A stretch of DNA of 64,000 nt, taken from NCBI GenBank assembly GCA_019359035.1, contig JAHHIC010000013.1, forward strand, positions 124,001-188,000, read 5' to 3'. Shown here piece by piece: positions 52,424 to 61,260 of the stretch. A program made the position numbers and the translations under genes. The stretch comes from Scytonematopsis contorta HA4267-MV1 (GTDB lineage Bacteria; Cyanobacteriota; Cyanobacteriia; Cyanobacteriales; Nostocaceae). The stretch's first letter is position 1; each line of letters starts with the position of its first letter. The notes under the pieces were generated by a model. The model made no database searches, was not told the DNA's origin, and worked only from the letters and a program-made list of their open reading frames with translations.

Positions 52424-52828
52424 ATGAGTGTGTCAGTAATTTTTCTTTATTCGATAGCAGCCGCAGCAGTTTTAATTTACGTACCATTCTTGGTAGTAGG
52501 CTATGGTCGCATGAAAGTGGGATATGATACTTCTGCACCTCGTGCCATGTTCGATAAACTACCAGCTTACGCCCAACGTGCTACCTGGGCACACCAGAAC
52601 TCGTTTGAGAATTTTATGATTTTTAGTGCAGCAGCACTGATGGCATTTGTTACAGGAATAAATTCGCCTATTGCAGTAGGGGCTGCTATCGCATTTGTTG
52701 TAGCTAGGTTGCTTTACTCAATTTTTTACATTTTGAATATACCAATACTGCGTTCCTTAATGTTCGCCATTGGTTCCCTTAGTTCATTCACTCTTATTGC
52801 CTTGAGTATTATAAAAGTTAACGGGTAG
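52424..52828 (+). CDS. MAPEG-family membrane protein
   Basis: 134 residues from ATG at 52424 (GAAGGA ribosome-binding site). About four hydrophobic segments; the conserved PRAMFDKLPAYAQRATWAHQNSFENFMIF segment (about 38-66) matches the MAPEG membrane-associated eicosanoid/glutathione-metabolism family, with the R-A-x-W-A-x-x-N-x-x-E motif that binds glutathione in relatives. The bacterial substrate is unknown. Its last codon runs into a GGGTAAT heptamer array that also provides the stop, as with the gene ending at 42830. Confidence 0.85.
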   Translation: MSVSVIFLYSIAAAAVLIYVPFLVVGYGRMKVGYDTSAPRAMFDKLPAYAQRATWAHQNSFENFMIFSAAALMAFVTGINSPIAVGAAIAFVVARLLYSIFYILNIPILRSLMFAIGSLSSFTLIALSIIKVNG

Positions 52829-52898
52829 TGGGTAATGGGTAATGGGTAATGGGTAATGGGTAATGGGTAATGGGTAATGGGTAATGGGTAATGGGGGA
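52823..52898. repeat. Heptamer tandem repeat GGGTAAT
   Basis: About ten GGGTAAT units beginning within the MAPEG stop codon region. Confidence 0.9.
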
Positions 52899-52913
52899 TG
52901 GGTGATAGATAAT

Positions 52914-52998
52914 GACCAATTACCAATTACCAATTACCAATTACCAATTACCAATTACCAATTACCAATTACCAATTACCAATCACCAATTACCAATC
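52914..52998. repeat. Heptamer tandem repeat ACCAATT
   Basis: About eleven ACCAATT units ending twelve bases before the YajQ-type gene start. Confidence 0.9.
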
Positions 52999-53009
52999 CA
53001 TCATTGATT

Positions 53010-53513
53010 ATGGCTTCCAGTTTTTCATTTGATATTGTTAGTGACTTTGACCGTCAAGAGTTGGTTAATACTATTGACCAAGTTCACAGAGAATTGAAAG
53101 GTCGTTATGATTTAAAAGACACCCAAACGACTGTGGAATTGAGTGAAGAAAGTATTGTTGTTAATACTGACAGCGAATTTACTCTCAATTCCGTGCAAGA
53201 CATTATCCGGGAAAAAGCGGCTAAGCGCAGCCTTTCACAAAAAATCTTTGATTTTGGCACTATTGAGTCGGCTAGTGGTAATCGCGTTCGTCAAGAAATC
53301 AAACTTCAAAAAGGAATTAGCCAAGAGATTGGCAAGAAAATTTCTAAGTTGATTCGCGACGAATTTAAAAAGGTTCAAGCTTCTATTCAAGGTGATGCTG
53401 TGCGGGTTACTGCTAAAAGTAAGGATGAGCTACAAACCGTTATCCAACGGTTGAAGCAAAAGGATATACAAGAAGATTTACCTGTTGCTTTGCAGTTCAA
53501 TAATTATCGCTAA
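53010..53513 (+). CDS. YajQ-family nucleotide/c-di-GMP-binding protein
   Basis: 167 residues from ATG 53010. The reading frame extends upstream through the ACCAATT array, but that is repeat, not protein. [25 protein letters not shown] begins the family's first domain; [15 protein letters not shown] and the [13 protein letters not shown] region are conserved, as is [20 protein letters not shown] with the final [12 protein letters not shown]. YajQ proteins are small cytoplasmic proteins; one member binds c-di-GMP and regulates transcription in Xanthomonas, so a signalling role is possible. It is bounded on both sides by heptamer repeats. Confidence 0.93.
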   Translation: MASSFSFDIVSDFDRQELVNTIDQVHRELKGRYDLKDTQTTVELSEESIVVNTDSEFTLNSVQDIIREKAAKRSLSQKIFDFGTIESASGNRVRQEIKLQKGISQEIGKKISKLIRDEFKKVQASIQGDAVRVTAKSKDELQTVIQRLKQKDIQEDLPVALQFNNYR

Positions 53514-53518
53514 TTAAA

Positions 53519-53555
53519 GGTTGACGGTTGACGGTTGACGGTTGACGGTTGACGG
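53519..53555. repeat. Heptamer tandem repeat TTGACGG
   Basis: Five units of TTGACGG directly after the YajQ-family stop. Confidence 0.85.
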
Positions 53556-53588
53556 AATAACCGTAGTCAACCCCAAATTACAAATCCA

Positions 53589-53656
53589 TCAGCAGCAGTC
53601 AGCAGTCAACACTCAACACTCAACAGTCAGCAGTCAACACTCAACACTCAACAGTC
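53589..53656. repeat. Tandem repeat AGTCAACACTC/CAGCAGTCA
   Basis: Two copies of a 32-base block built of CAGCAGTCAACACTCAACA units; ends at the stop codon of the minus-strand gene. Confidence 0.85.
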
Positions 53657-53658
53657 AT

Positions 53659-54297
53659 TTAAAGAACTTTATGGGTATGAGAGTGCTGTTTTACGTTATC
53701 TTCGTTGGTGACGACTCGTACGGTGTTTAATACGCGCTTACGTTCTAAAGAATATTTAAACTCTGTGTAGGATGTACCTTCGGGAATCAAGGATTTTGCT
53801 GTTTCTTTGCGCTTGTAGGTGCGAGCAGCTGAAAAAATTCTAAGTAAAAAATCGTCGCCGAAGTGAGCATCTTCAGGGAATCCTGCAGGTTTTTTCAGGT
53901 TTTCGCCATCAAGTACTTGCCCTAAAGTTACACCGACAGCCATTTTATAGGAGGTAGGAATACCTTTGAAGAGTGCTTCTATAGCTGCTGATGGTATTGG
54001 TTCTATTACTTCTACTTGAGTGACTTCTCCGTCTGCCTTAAGAAAGCAGGTCGCTAAGCCAAGAACTACATAATCGTCTGATGCAAGGTCTGGCGCGTTG
54101 GAATAGGAAAGTGCTGCTGGCATAAGGATTTTTTCTTGGGGGAATGGGAGTTGGGTCGTCTTATCTCTTGGAATTCTATCAAGTTGTCGCGAAGAGACTT
54201 GAATACTTTTGTAAAGCGACAGTAATTTTTCTGGAATTCGCCTTTGGGCGGATGTATCCATCAAATAGCGGGTTGAATTATAACTAGTATCAATCAA
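53659..54297 (-). CDS. Conserved cyanobacterial hypothetical protein
   Basis: 212 residues; no family recognised. N-terminal NSTRYLMDTSAQRRIPEKLL, then a globular region with FPQEKILMPAALSY, DDYVVLGLATCFLKADGEVTQV (about 97-118), IPSAAIEALFKGIPTSYKMAVGVTLGQ and an alpha-helical, basic C-terminus (RTYKRKETAKSL, YSLERKRVL). There is no signal peptide or membrane segment. A role is not suggested by context. It is divergent from the TPR gene (156-base gap) and ends beside heptamer repeats. The ATG at 54295-54297 is the first in frame, with Met12 an alternative. Confidence 0.6.
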   Translation of the reverse strand: MIDTSYNSTRYLMDTSAQRRIPEKLLSLYKSIQVSSRQLDRIPRDKTTQLPFPQEKILMPAALSYSNAPDLASDDYVVLGLATCFLKADGEVTQVEVIEPIPSAAIEALFKGIPTSYKMAVGVTLGQVLDGENLKKPAGFPEDAHFGDDFLLRIFSAARTYKRKETAKSLIPEGTSYTEFKYSLERKRVLNTVRVVTNEDNVKQHSHTHKVL

Positions 54298-54453
54298 GCC
54301 AGCCTTTTAGTTGTTGTATAAGAGGCGATTTTAACCTCTCCTGGTAGATAGAAGTAACTATAGACACTTTTATAAATGCCACAAAGGCACCACTACTGAA
54401 ACAAATAAAACTATAAATTGATTTTAGAAGCTTACAGCGGAGGCAGTCAGGAT

Positions 54454-55185
54454 ATGAAAAGTCACTTCTATGAAGTACCTGGTGACGAGCAAAATCTACC
54501 CTCACTTGTTGTTCCCAAGAAAACAAGTAGCCCGCGACAGTATCGAGTTTACCGTAGTCAGGAGTCTTTTTTAGGTTTGAAAGACAACGATTTACGTTCT
54601 CATGCTTTGAAGTTTGCTGAACAGGGTGATTACCAAACCAGTATCGTACTTTTAAACCAACTTATTGCCCGTCATCCAGAAAATGCGGCTAATTATAATA
54701 ATCGTGGTCTCATATATTTTCAGAGCGGTTTGAAGCAAAAAGCTTGTACTGATTACAATACTGCGATACAACTTGACCCTAATTTGGCTAGTGCTTATAA
54801 CAATCGTGCTAACTATTACGCAGCTAGTGGGGAATTAAATGCTGCGCTCGCTGATTATGATAAGGCACTGGATTTAAACCCTAGTCATGTGCGAGCATGG
54901 ATGAATCGCGGAATTACTCTACGCGATTTGGGTCAATACGAAGAAGCGATTTATAATTTTGAAGTGGCTCTACTGTTTGGTCAGTTTGAATCAAATATAA
55001 TAGCTCAGAGAGGCAGAGCTTATCATTTAAGTGGCGACTGGAATTGTGCGATAGCTGATTATCGTCAAGCTTTAGATAAATTGACAAATGATTTCTGTAA
55101 ATTGGATGGCTCTGGTTGGCGTTTGCGTTTGCAGGTGGAAGATTGGTTAGACGAGTTACTTAGCCCTCTGCATCCTGTTTTGTAA
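54454..55185 (+). CDS. Tetratricopeptide-repeat protein
   Basis: 243 residues from ATG 54454 (CAGGAT upstream); an in-frame TTG at 54418 is unlikely. Five TPR-like units are visible from residue about 50: HALKFAEQGDYQTSIVLLNQL, NYNNRGLIYFQSGLKQKACTD, AYNNRANYYAASGELNAALAD, AWMNRGITLRDLGQYEEAIYN, and IIAQRGRAYHLSGDWNCAIAD. It is cytoplasmic, with no catalytic domain; TPRs make a protein-protein interaction scaffold. It is monocistronic. Partner unknown; the two neighbours are unrelated hypotheticals. Confidence 0.9.
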   Translation: MKSHFYEVPGDEQNLPSLVVPKKTSSPRQYRVYRSQESFLGLKDNDLRSHALKFAEQGDYQTSIVLLNQLIARHPENAANYNNRGLIYFQSGLKQKACTDYNTAIQLDPNLASAYNNRANYYAASGELNAALADYDKALDLNPSHVRAWMNRGITLRDLGQYEEAIYNFEVALLFGQFESNIIAQRGRAYHLSGDWNCAIADYRQALDKLTNDFCKLDGSGWRLRLQVEDWLDELLSPLHPVL

Positions 55186-55376
55186 CTGAATTTAATAACT
55201 AGGAAGAGTCAAAAACTATTACTTTTAGCTAACGAGCTAATAGATGATAACTAGAAATAGCAGACAAATTGAGGCTCCACCGCTATTAACTATTAGCTGT
55301 TAGGTGGGGTTATCCCTGAATCTATTTTATACAACAAAAATATTATGGTGTACTCAGAAATTAAAGCAGACTGTGC

Positions 55377-55859
55377 TTAAGGAGACTCCTTGGAATCTCC
55401 GGAATCTGAGGCTTCTGGGGTTATTACTAGCGGACGCAGGTTTGGGTCGCGTCTGGCTGTTTGTTGTTGCATGATGCTTCTAGTTTGACGGGGGTCGAAG
55501 CTACGGTCAAATTCTGCTTGAAGTTGATTGACTCTAGCTTCTATCAGGTTGACTTCGGTACGGATTTCTCGCAGTTTTTGTTGCTGTAACCAATGATATG
55601 GCAATAGTTGTGCTAAGGCGGATATGGCTACTGCTGTAATCGCACAATTTACACCCATTTTGGCTGTCGTTTCTAAAGCCATAATTTGATATGAACGTTG
55701 GCGTAAGTGACGTTTGGGTCTAGGGGTTTGACGACGTTTTGGTACTGGTTGCTGTACTGGTTGCTGTTCTATCGGGTGTTGGGATGGTTGATACGCATTC
55801 ATAATTACTAAAGGAACCTCGCTTTGTGGTTGGGGAGCAATGTAATATATTCGCGACAC
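55377..55859 (-). CDS. Conserved cyanobacterial membrane-anchored hypothetical protein
   Basis: 160 residues from a GTG at 55857-55859, or about 141 from the internal ATG (MNAYQPSQHP). It has a Pro/Gln/Arg-rich N-terminus (EQQPVQQPVPKRRQTPRPKRH), a single hydrophobic segment (NCAITAVAISALAQLLPYHW, about 70-90), a coiled-coil stretch (LREIRTEVNLIEARVNQLQAEF) and a polar tail (RRDPNLRPLVITPEASDSGDS). Conserved in heterocystous cyanobacteria in my recollection, function unknown. Adjacent psaM on the same strand may be incidental. Confidence 0.6.
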   Translation of the reverse strand: MSRIYYIAPQPQSEVPLVIMNAYQPSQHPIEQQPVQQPVPKRRQTPRPKRHLRQRSYQIMALETTAKMGVNCAITAVAISALAQLLPYHWLQQQKLREIRTEVNLIEARVNQLQAEFDRSFDPRQTRSIMQQQTARRDPNLRPLVITPEASDSGDSKESP

Positions 55860-56190
55860 TAATCCGTACTTCTTAATTTTCGCGGGTTTGATACCCCGTT
55901 TCTATAAAGAACTTGTTTTATATAGGGGGTTTGAATCCCGTTGCAAAACATGATTATGAATTACAAATTATGAACTACGAGTTAGTTTCATGTGATGACG
56001 GTCGCGGTTTGTTGCAATATTACTTTATTTTTTGAAAATAGCTACACTTATTTGCTGTATGTAAAAAATAAATCCTGGCAGTTACTAAGGTCATCTCTAA
56101 AGTAATTACGGCTCACGACCGCAATGAAAATAGGAAAACACCCCATGAACTGCCAGGATTATTGGCTTTACAATCGTGTCATGTTAAAGC
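55860..56190. other. Intergenic region between psaM and the hypothetical gene
   Basis: 331 bases containing two similar 17-base stretches, CGGGTTTGATACCCCG (about 55882) and GGGGTTTGAATCCCG (about 55925), that resemble a tRNA T-arm but have no acceptor, D or anticodon arms. Considered a repeat, not a tRNA. Confidence 0.45.
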
Positions 56191-56286
56191 TTATTTGTAA
56201 AGCTCTGTTACTAGCCTCCAAGCTAAAAGACCTGGAACTAGTGCTACGACTAAAGCGATGTAGACTTGAGTATCGGAAATATTCAT
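56191..56286 (-). CDS. psaM: Photosystem I reaction-center subunit XII (PsaM)
   Basis: A 31-residue single-span thylakoid membrane protein, MNISDTQVYIALVVALVPGL followed by LAWRLVTELYK, ending in TAA. Start ATG at 56284-56286. It is nearly invariant in cyanobacteria, including the ISDTQVYIALVVALVPGLLAW stretch. PsaM packs at the monomer interface of photosystem I and supports trimer stability. It was found by translating the minus strand directly; it is too short for a standard open-reading-frame threshold. No other photosystem gene is nearby, and the gene is probably transcribed alone. Confidence 0.96.
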   Translation of the reverse strand: MNISDTQVYIALVVALVPGLLAWRLVTELYK

Positions 56287-56429
56287 GGATTAAATCCTCC
56301 CAGTTTTGGATAGATTTTTAGTGGCTCGTTTACAAATGATTGACTGTTTTGCCCTATTTGGGGAATAGGTTGTTACAAGTTGCAATAATTTTTTTAGATT
56401 TTTTAGATAATTAATGGGTCGGAAAAGAT

Positions 56430-57683
56430 ATGGGGTTGTATCTGGGAATAGATTTCGGGACTTCTGGGGCTAGAAGTGCGGTAATTGATGAAAATGGCAG
56501 TATTTCCCATTTTGGGCGCTTTCCTTTTGATATTAGAGCTTCGGGGAGTTGTTTACATTGGCGATTGGCTTTGTTTGAACTTTTAGAGCGGATTCCTGGG
56601 GAGCTGCGACGAGATATTCGAGCAATGGCAATTAATGGAACTTCTTCGACTGTGTTGTTATGCGATGCTATGGGGGAGCCTGTAGGTGCTCCCCTCCTGT
56701 ACAACGATGCTAGGGGTCAGGAAATGCTGACATTTTTAAGAGATGTGGCTCCTGCTAAGCATACTGTTTTGAGCGCTACTTCTAGTCTTGTAAAGCTGTT
56801 GTGGATGATGCAGCTACCAGATGCTAATAAAGCTAGGTATTTTCTTCATCAAGCTGATTGGTTAGGGTTTTTGTTGCATGGACAGTTGGGTATAAGCGAT
56901 TATCACAATGCTTTGAAGCTAGGTTACGACGTTGAAGTTTTTAAGTATCCCGAATGGATGGATAAGTTGCAATTATCAATTGAATTACCAAAAGTTATAA
57001 CTCCTGGAAGTCCTGTTGGAGAATTACGGAGTGATATTTCGGCACTGTATGGTTTTGCGTCTGATTGTGTTGTGTGTGGGGGTACGACTGATAGTATTGC
57101 TGCTTTTATTGCTAGCGGTGCAAAGTCCCCTGGGGAAGCGGTGACTTCTTTGGGTTCAACTTTGGCTTTGAAGTTGTTAAGTCGTACTCGTGTTGAGGAT
57201 GCGCGATATGGAATTTATAGCCATCGCTTGGGGGATTTGTGGTTGACTGGTGGTGCTTCTAATACGGGTGGTGCGGTGCTAAAGGAATTTTTTAGTAATG
57301 AGGAACTTGGGCGCTTAAGTGGGGAGATTGATGGGTCACGGGTGAGTGAGTTGGATTATTATCCTTTGTTACGAGTGGGGGAGCGTTTTCCGATTAATGA
57401 TGCGAGTTTGTTACCACGAATGGAGCCTCGTCCGGGGAGTAGTGTGGAATTTTTACATGGGTTGTTGGAAGGTATGGCTCGAATTGAGGCACGTGGGTAT
57501 GAACTTTTACAGGAGTTGGGTGCAGATGGCTTGGTTCGGGTTTTTACGGCTGGGGGTGGAGCGATAAATGATGCTTGGACAAGGATTAGGAGTAGGTGTT
57601 TGGGGGTAGATGTGATGGGGTCGGTTAATACTGAGGCTGCTTTTGGGTCGGCGCTTTTGGCTATGTCAAACAAAGAGACCTAA
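56430..57683 (+). CDS. FGGY-family pentulose kinase (cyanobacterial D-ribulokinase-like, SePSK type)
   Basis: 417 residues. The phosphate-binding DFGTSGARSAVIDE motif (7-20), GTSSTVLLCD (about 70-80), the QADWLGFLLHG segment (about 148), VVCGGTTDSIAAFIASGA (about 210), GEAVTSLGSTLALKLL and, near the C-terminus, FTAGGGAINDAWTRIRSRCLG are all present. I recognise the overall sequence as close to the Synechococcus enzyme SePSK, which phosphorylates D-ribulose with low efficiency; plant XK-1 is a relative. The cytosolic role is salvage of pentuloses into ribulose-5-phosphate. The stop codon sits in the C-rich palindrome region that follows. Confidence 0.88.
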   Translation: MGLYLGIDFGTSGARSAVIDENGSISHFGRFPFDIRASGSCLHWRLALFELLERIPGELRRDIRAMAINGTSSTVLLCDAMGEPVGAPLLYNDARGQEMLTFLRDVAPAKHTVLSATSSLVKLLWMMQLPDANKARYFLHQADWLGFLLHGQLGISDYHNALKLGYDVEVFKYPEWMDKLQLSIELPKVITPGSPVGELRSDISALYGFASDCVVCGGTTDSIAAFIASGAKSPGEAVTSLGSTLALKLLSRTRVEDARYGIYSHRLGDLWLTGGASNTGGAVLKEFFSNEELGRLSGEIDGSRVSELDYYPLLRVGERFPINDASLLPRMEPRPGSSVEFLHGLLEGMARIEARGYELLQELGADGLVRVFTAGGGAINDAWTRIRSRCLGVDVMGSVNTEAAFGSALLAMSNKET

Positions 57684-57775
57684 CCCCCCTTCCCCCCTTC
57701 CCTATGAGGGAAGGGGGGTTTAGAGTTTATTTTCTTGTTCCCCTTCCCTTGTAGGGAAGGGGTTAGGGGTTAGGT
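57684..57775. repeat. Two C-rich hairpins between convergent genes
   Basis: CCCCCCTTCCCCCCTTCCC loops back through TATGAGGGAAGGGGGGTT, then CCCCTTCCCTTGTAGGGAAGGGG and TTAGGGGTTAGG. Family of 37426-37454; probable bidirectional terminator. Confidence 0.7.
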
Positions 57776-57777
57776 TC

Positions 57778-58284
57778 TTAGTATTTTATGGGTATTTTTA
57801 GATATTTTGATATGGTTTTAGCGATTTTTTTCGCTGTTGTTGGTTTGGGTATATTGTTGATAACTAGTATTTTTTTGTGTTTGAGGTGGAGATTTATTTG
57901 ATAGTTTTGACTTTCGCTATTGCTGCTAGTTTTTTTGATGGTTATATGGGTAATACTTTTTAGAGAATGTTGGGTTATATATATTGTATTGTTCAGGAGG
58001 TTCAGTTTTTTATGGGTGAATTTATTTTCAGATTTTTTGATGATGAATGAGTCTGCTTCGCTGGTATTTATACGAATTAACAATATCCCTGGAATTATTA
58101 GAATAAAAGAAAATATAAGTACAATTATTTTTGTCTGAATGTTACTAAATGGTAATAGGCAAAAGGTTATTACCATCATAATCAATGTGGAAATTAGTGT
58201 GTAAAGCGAGTGTTTTCTTTTTTTCGATATGTCTTTTAAGTTGGTTATTATGAGCTTATCGGCTGTTCTTTTGATTATTTTCAT
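57778..58284 (-). CDS. Small membrane protein, hypothetical
   Basis: 168 residues. Two adjacent hydrophobic segments (TLISTLIMMVITFCLLPF, then ...IIVLIFSFILIIPGILLI, about 30-75) are followed by a Lys/Asn-rich soluble part with beta-strand pattern (IKKSENKFTHKKLNLLNNTIY). This resembles PH-domain-like membrane proteins, but without confident assignment. AT-rich (Lys/Ile/Asn codon use), unlike the GC-richer kinase gene next to it, which hints at recent acquisition or relaxed selection. Function unknown; the start at 58282-58284 is the first ATG. Confidence 0.6.
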   Translation of the reverse strand: MKIIKRTADKLIITNLKDISKKRKHSLYTLISTLIMMVITFCLLPFSNIQTKIIVLIFSFILIIPGILLIRINTSEADSFIIKKSENKFTHKKLNLLNNTIYITQHSLKSITHITIKKTSSNSESQNYQINLHLKHKKILVINNIPKPTTAKKIAKTISKYLKIPIKY

Positions 58285-58726
58285 GTCATAGAGTTTTATT
58301 ACATAAATTTTTCCCCGTAGAAAAATATTTAAGTCTCTGGCTGCCGTTACTTTAGAAAGGGCTGCTAAAGTTTAATTCTCAATTTATCTTGAAATGTCTA
58401 TTGGAAAAAATACTAATTGTTACATTTATTTCTCTAGATGGCTATGTCGTCCTGGAAATAAATATGGAAGTGGAATAAAAATAACCTGTAGAAGATGCTG
58501 AGTACGCTGAGGAAAGATAGCGTAAGGGGAGGGAAGAGCGAAAAAGGGAGGAAATTTTTTTTAGTTATTGCCTGCTTGATTGGCGTTATTATTTAGGAAA
58601 GGAAAAAGTGAAGGTTATAGAACTGACGAAATAAAAACGTCAGTCAACTGACTTTTGAATGTGTCAAATATTTAACTTACTTAAGATGATGTAAGTAAGT
58701 AATTTTAATGGGGGTAATGCAAACAC
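58285..58726. other. Intergenic region
   Basis: 442 bases upstream of the glycosyltransferase gene. Purine-rich patches (GGGGAGGGAAGAG near 58518-58550); a dyad ACGTCAGT(C)AACTGACTT near 58639-58655. No gene supported. Confidence 0.4.
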
Positions 58727-59716
58727 ATGAGTAATCAATTTTTGTTGACTATTGTCACCGCTACCCTGGGAAAATATTCTGATTATTGGTTGGAACAGTT
58801 ATTAAAAATTAAGGGAGATGTACAGTTTATTTTAGTTTATCCCCCTGGTGTTCTTATCAAAAATATTGATGATAGCCGAGTCAAGATTTTAACAAGTCCT
58901 TATAAAGGGGAAGTTATCCAAAGGTTTACAGGGTTACTCAATGCTACTAGTGATTTTGTGATGGCATTAGATGATGATGATTTTGCACACCCTGATATTT
59001 TGGATTTGAGCAGAAAGTATTTTCAGAGGTTTCCTGAAAGTTGGGTTCTCAGGCTAAAAATAGAGAACATTAATTATTATGATGAAGCACGTATCAAGCA
59101 AGATTGGGAGGCTAATGCTGATATTGAACAATTAGAAATCTGTAAAAAAACGCCAGAAAATCCTTTTCCTTTTCAAAATGGAAACTACAAAGGTTTACTA
59201 GAAGTTCCTATTGCTCCTCTAGATAAATTATTAGATATTCGTCATATAATTTTTCCTTGGAAGGAAAGAACCGACCAAAATGGAATTCATTTTGAAAATT
59301 TTAATAACAGAGTTTGGAAAACAGAGCTAGTAAAAAAAACATTGTGTGAAGTATCGCAAGCCATGAACATATTAGGTGCATTAACCTGGCTTCCTTTATG
59401 GAATTTGGATAGGTTGTTAGGGTTATTTGTACAGGCGAAATTTTATGAAAAAAATGTAGTTATTGGTCATGCGATGCCTAAGCCAGAACAAGTTAGATTT
59501 ATTGTGAGAGATGGTGCTGTGAAAGGCATGAGAATATATTTATGGTCAGATTTATTGTTGATTAAATGTTATCCACAATATGGATATCTATGGAATCTTT
59601 GTATTTGGCAAATGTATACTTTACCGAGGATATTCGGTAAAGCGATTCTATTGAAGTTAAAAGAGGGAAGAAGAAAGAGGGAAGAAGGAAGAGGGAAGCT
59701 TTGGTGGGGGATTTAA
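58727..59716 (+). CDS. Glycosyltransferase family 2-like protein
   Basis: 329 residues. The GT-A N-terminal strand QFLLTIVTATLGKYSDYWLEQLL, then FILVYPPG and the DxD-like region FVMALDDDDFAHPDI (about 83-97) give a GT2 nucleotide-sugar binding site. The rest has no typical acceptor motif, and there are no clear membrane helices except a weak hydrophobic stretch near LWNLCIWQMYTLP. The substrate is unknown. The C-terminal 18 residues (KEGRRKREEGRGKLWWGI) are encoded by AGAGGGAAGA repeats that run beyond the conserved fold, so the end may be repeat-derived. ATG at 58727. Confidence 0.75.
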   Translation: MSNQFLLTIVTATLGKYSDYWLEQLLKIKGDVQFILVYPPGVLIKNIDDSRVKILTSPYKGEVIQRFTGLLNATSDFVMALDDDDFAHPDILDLSRKYFQRFPESWVLRLKIENINYYDEARIKQDWEANADIEQLEICKKTPENPFPFQNGNYKGLLEVPIAPLDKLLDIRHIIFPWKERTDQNGIHFENFNNRVWKTELVKKTLCEVSQAMNILGALTWLPLWNLDRLLGLFVQAKFYEKNVVIGHAMPKPEQVRFIVRDGAVKGMRIYLWSDLLLIKCYPQYGYLWNLCIWQMYTLPRIFGKAILLKLKEGRRKREEGRGKLWWGI

Positions 59717-60091
59717 GATTATGGGCAAGCTGAGATTGTTTTACTGTGGATTTTAAGCGAGTGAAGTATGGTCGGGCGGGCAGGGATGCCCACCCCACAA
59801 TATAAAACAATACAAAACAATAGTTTTGCTTTTTAGTTGATGGACTTTATGTACTCGCAAAATGTTGTATATAGCAAATGCCGTAGATAATTTGCGTGTT
59901 TATTACTAATCGAGGTATGTAAACTTCGCAAGGTTATTCTTAGCAAAACACTAGAGTTCTATATAAAAAATCATTAAAAAACGAGTGGATACATTAATTA
60001 AAATATATGTTTCCAAGTATACTTTTTAATTGATAATAAATTCACACCTGTACTATTATCTTTCAAAGCTTATGTACTACAGGGTGAACAA
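59717..60091. other. Intergenic region
   Basis: 375 AT-rich bases. Contains a copy of the GGGCGGGCAGGGATGCCCACC repeat family (59773-59800). Otherwise nothing recognised apart from a likely promoter region for the downstream gene. Confidence 0.5.
59773..59800. repeat. Dispersed repeat GGGCAGGGATGCCCACCCC, copy 4
   Basis: CGGGCGGGCAGGGATGCCCA then CCCCACAA; copy of the element at 16126. Confidence 0.75.
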
Positions 60092-61135
60092 ATGACAAGA
60101 TTTCCTTATGACCAGTTCGCAAAAGATATACTTAAAGAACTACTACAGCAAAAAGGAACAGTAGAAACAAGTCGTAAAGTAGCAGCAGAAATCAGAGAAA
60201 TAGATGTTTATTTTGCGCCTTCATCTCCAGGAATAAATAGAACAGAGCTAGGTTTATTAGGACGCTTTGCTCAAGAGGATGCGATTTTTGAACCTTTTAG
60301 AAATACACCATCACCAGAAGAAGTTCGTGCTTGTATCAATAAATTATTTGATGTTATGGCCGAATTATCACGTCAAAATAAAGCAAACAAAAAGAAAAAT
60401 AAAAAGACACAAAAACAATTAGAAGTAGAGCTACCAAGATTGTGGATACTCTCACCTACAGTACCAAAGTCACTTTTAGAAGGATTTGATTTTAAAGCAA
60501 AACCAGATGAAGAAAACTGGGGTACAGGGATTTATTTCTTAGGCGATTATCTCAGAACAGCGATTGTGGCAATTAATGAATTACCTGCAACTCCAGCAAC
60601 CCTTTGGTTAAGGCTTTTGGGTAAAGGCAAAGTTCAAGAACAAGCCATAGCTGAACTTCAAGCACTTGCCAAAGATAATCCTTTGCGCTCAAAAGCCATC
60701 GACTTGTTGTTGAGCTTAAAGGCCACTTTAGAATTAAAGAAGAAGAAAAATCAAGAGGATAGGAGTTTTATTATGGGGTTATCACCTATTTACTTGGAAC
60801 AATTAGCACAGGCTAAACAAGAAGGAAGACAGGAAGGGAGACAGGAAGGTAGACAGGAAGGGAGACAGGAAGGGAGACAGGAAGGAAGACAGGAAGGAAG
60901 ACAGGAAGCAACTCAGCTTTATGAAGAAAGGCTAGCAGAGGCTGAGCGCAATGCACAGCTTGTTGAACGCAATACACAGCGTGCAGTTATAGAAAGCTTA
61001 CTGCGTAATCGATTTGGCTCTCTGGACGAAGAATTAAGAGCAATTACTGAACCTTTGTTAACTTTGTCTCCAGATGAATTTACTCCCTTACTGCTGCAAT
61101 TATCCAAGGAAGAATTAATAGCTAGATTTCGCTAA
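60092..61135 (+). CDS. DUF4351/Rpn-type cyanobacterial protein with (QEGR)n repeat
   Basis: 347 residues. The N-terminal part (FPYDQFAKDILKELLQQKG through ...REIDVYFAP, then LGLLGRFAQEDAIFEPFRNT) is the family region seen in cyanobacterial Rpn/PDDEXK-related transposase-like proteins. The E-I-D-V-Y-F segment may be the remnant nuclease strand. The middle lists leucine-rich helices. A 12-base repeat encodes seven QEGR units (about residues 245-270), and the C-terminal 60 residues (VIESLLRNRFGSLDEELRAI, LLLQLSKEELIARFR) are DUF4351-like. Many such genes exist per cyanobacterial genome, often annotated as 'hypothetical' or 'Rpn family transposase'. Function unknown. Confidence 0.7.
   Translation: MTRFPYDQFAKDILKELLQQKGTVETSRKVAAEIREIDVYFAPSSPGINRTELGLLGRFAQEDAIFEPFRNTPSPEEVRACINKLFDVMAELSRQNKANKKKNKKTQKQLEVELPRLWILSPTVPKSLLEGFDFKAKPDEENWGTGIYFLGDYLRTAIVAINELPATPATLWLRLLGKGKVQEQAIAELQALAKDNPLRSKAIDLLLSLKATLELKKKKNQEDRSFIMGLSPIYLEQLAQAKQEGRQEGRQEGRQEGRQEGRQEGRQEGRQEATQLYEERLAEAERNAQLVERNTQRAVIESLLRNRFGSLDEELRAITEPLLTLSPDEFTPLLLQLSKEELIARFR
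60821..60908 (+). repeat. In-frame 12-base repeat (GAAGGAAGACAG)n
   Basis: Seven copies of a GAAGG(A/G)AGACAG unit encode E-G-R-Q tetrapeptides forming a charged helical spacer. Confidence 0.9.
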
Positions 61136-61198
61136 CTTCAAAAAACAACAATCTCAACAACAAAAAATCAACTTTTTCTCTGTTATTAATGGTAGCCC

Positions 61199-61249
61199 CT
61201 CGTAGCCCCCTCCCCGCGTGCGGGGAGGGGGTTGGGGGTGGGGTTTCTT
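61199..61249. repeat. Dispersed C-rich palindrome (reverse orientation)
   Basis: TCGTAGCCCCCTCCCCGC, stem, then GGGGGTTGGGGGTGGGGTTTC: inverse of 20289-20335. It lies between convergent genes. Confidence 0.85.
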
Positions 61250-61260
61250 TGGTTGGGATT

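Noticed and set aside
52823-52998. CRISPR-like appearance of regular repeats
   Set aside because: Units are 7 bases and directly contiguous with no spacers; these are simple tandem repeats.
52884-53009. N-terminal extension of the YajQ-type protein
   Set aside because: It is encoded by the ACCAATT heptamer array; the conserved MASSFSF start is at 53010.
55882-55940. Possible tRNA because of GGGGTTTGAATCCC (T-arm-like)
   Set aside because: No acceptor stem, D-arm or anticodon arm can be formed around it, and a sister copy lies 40 bases upstream, so it is a repeat.
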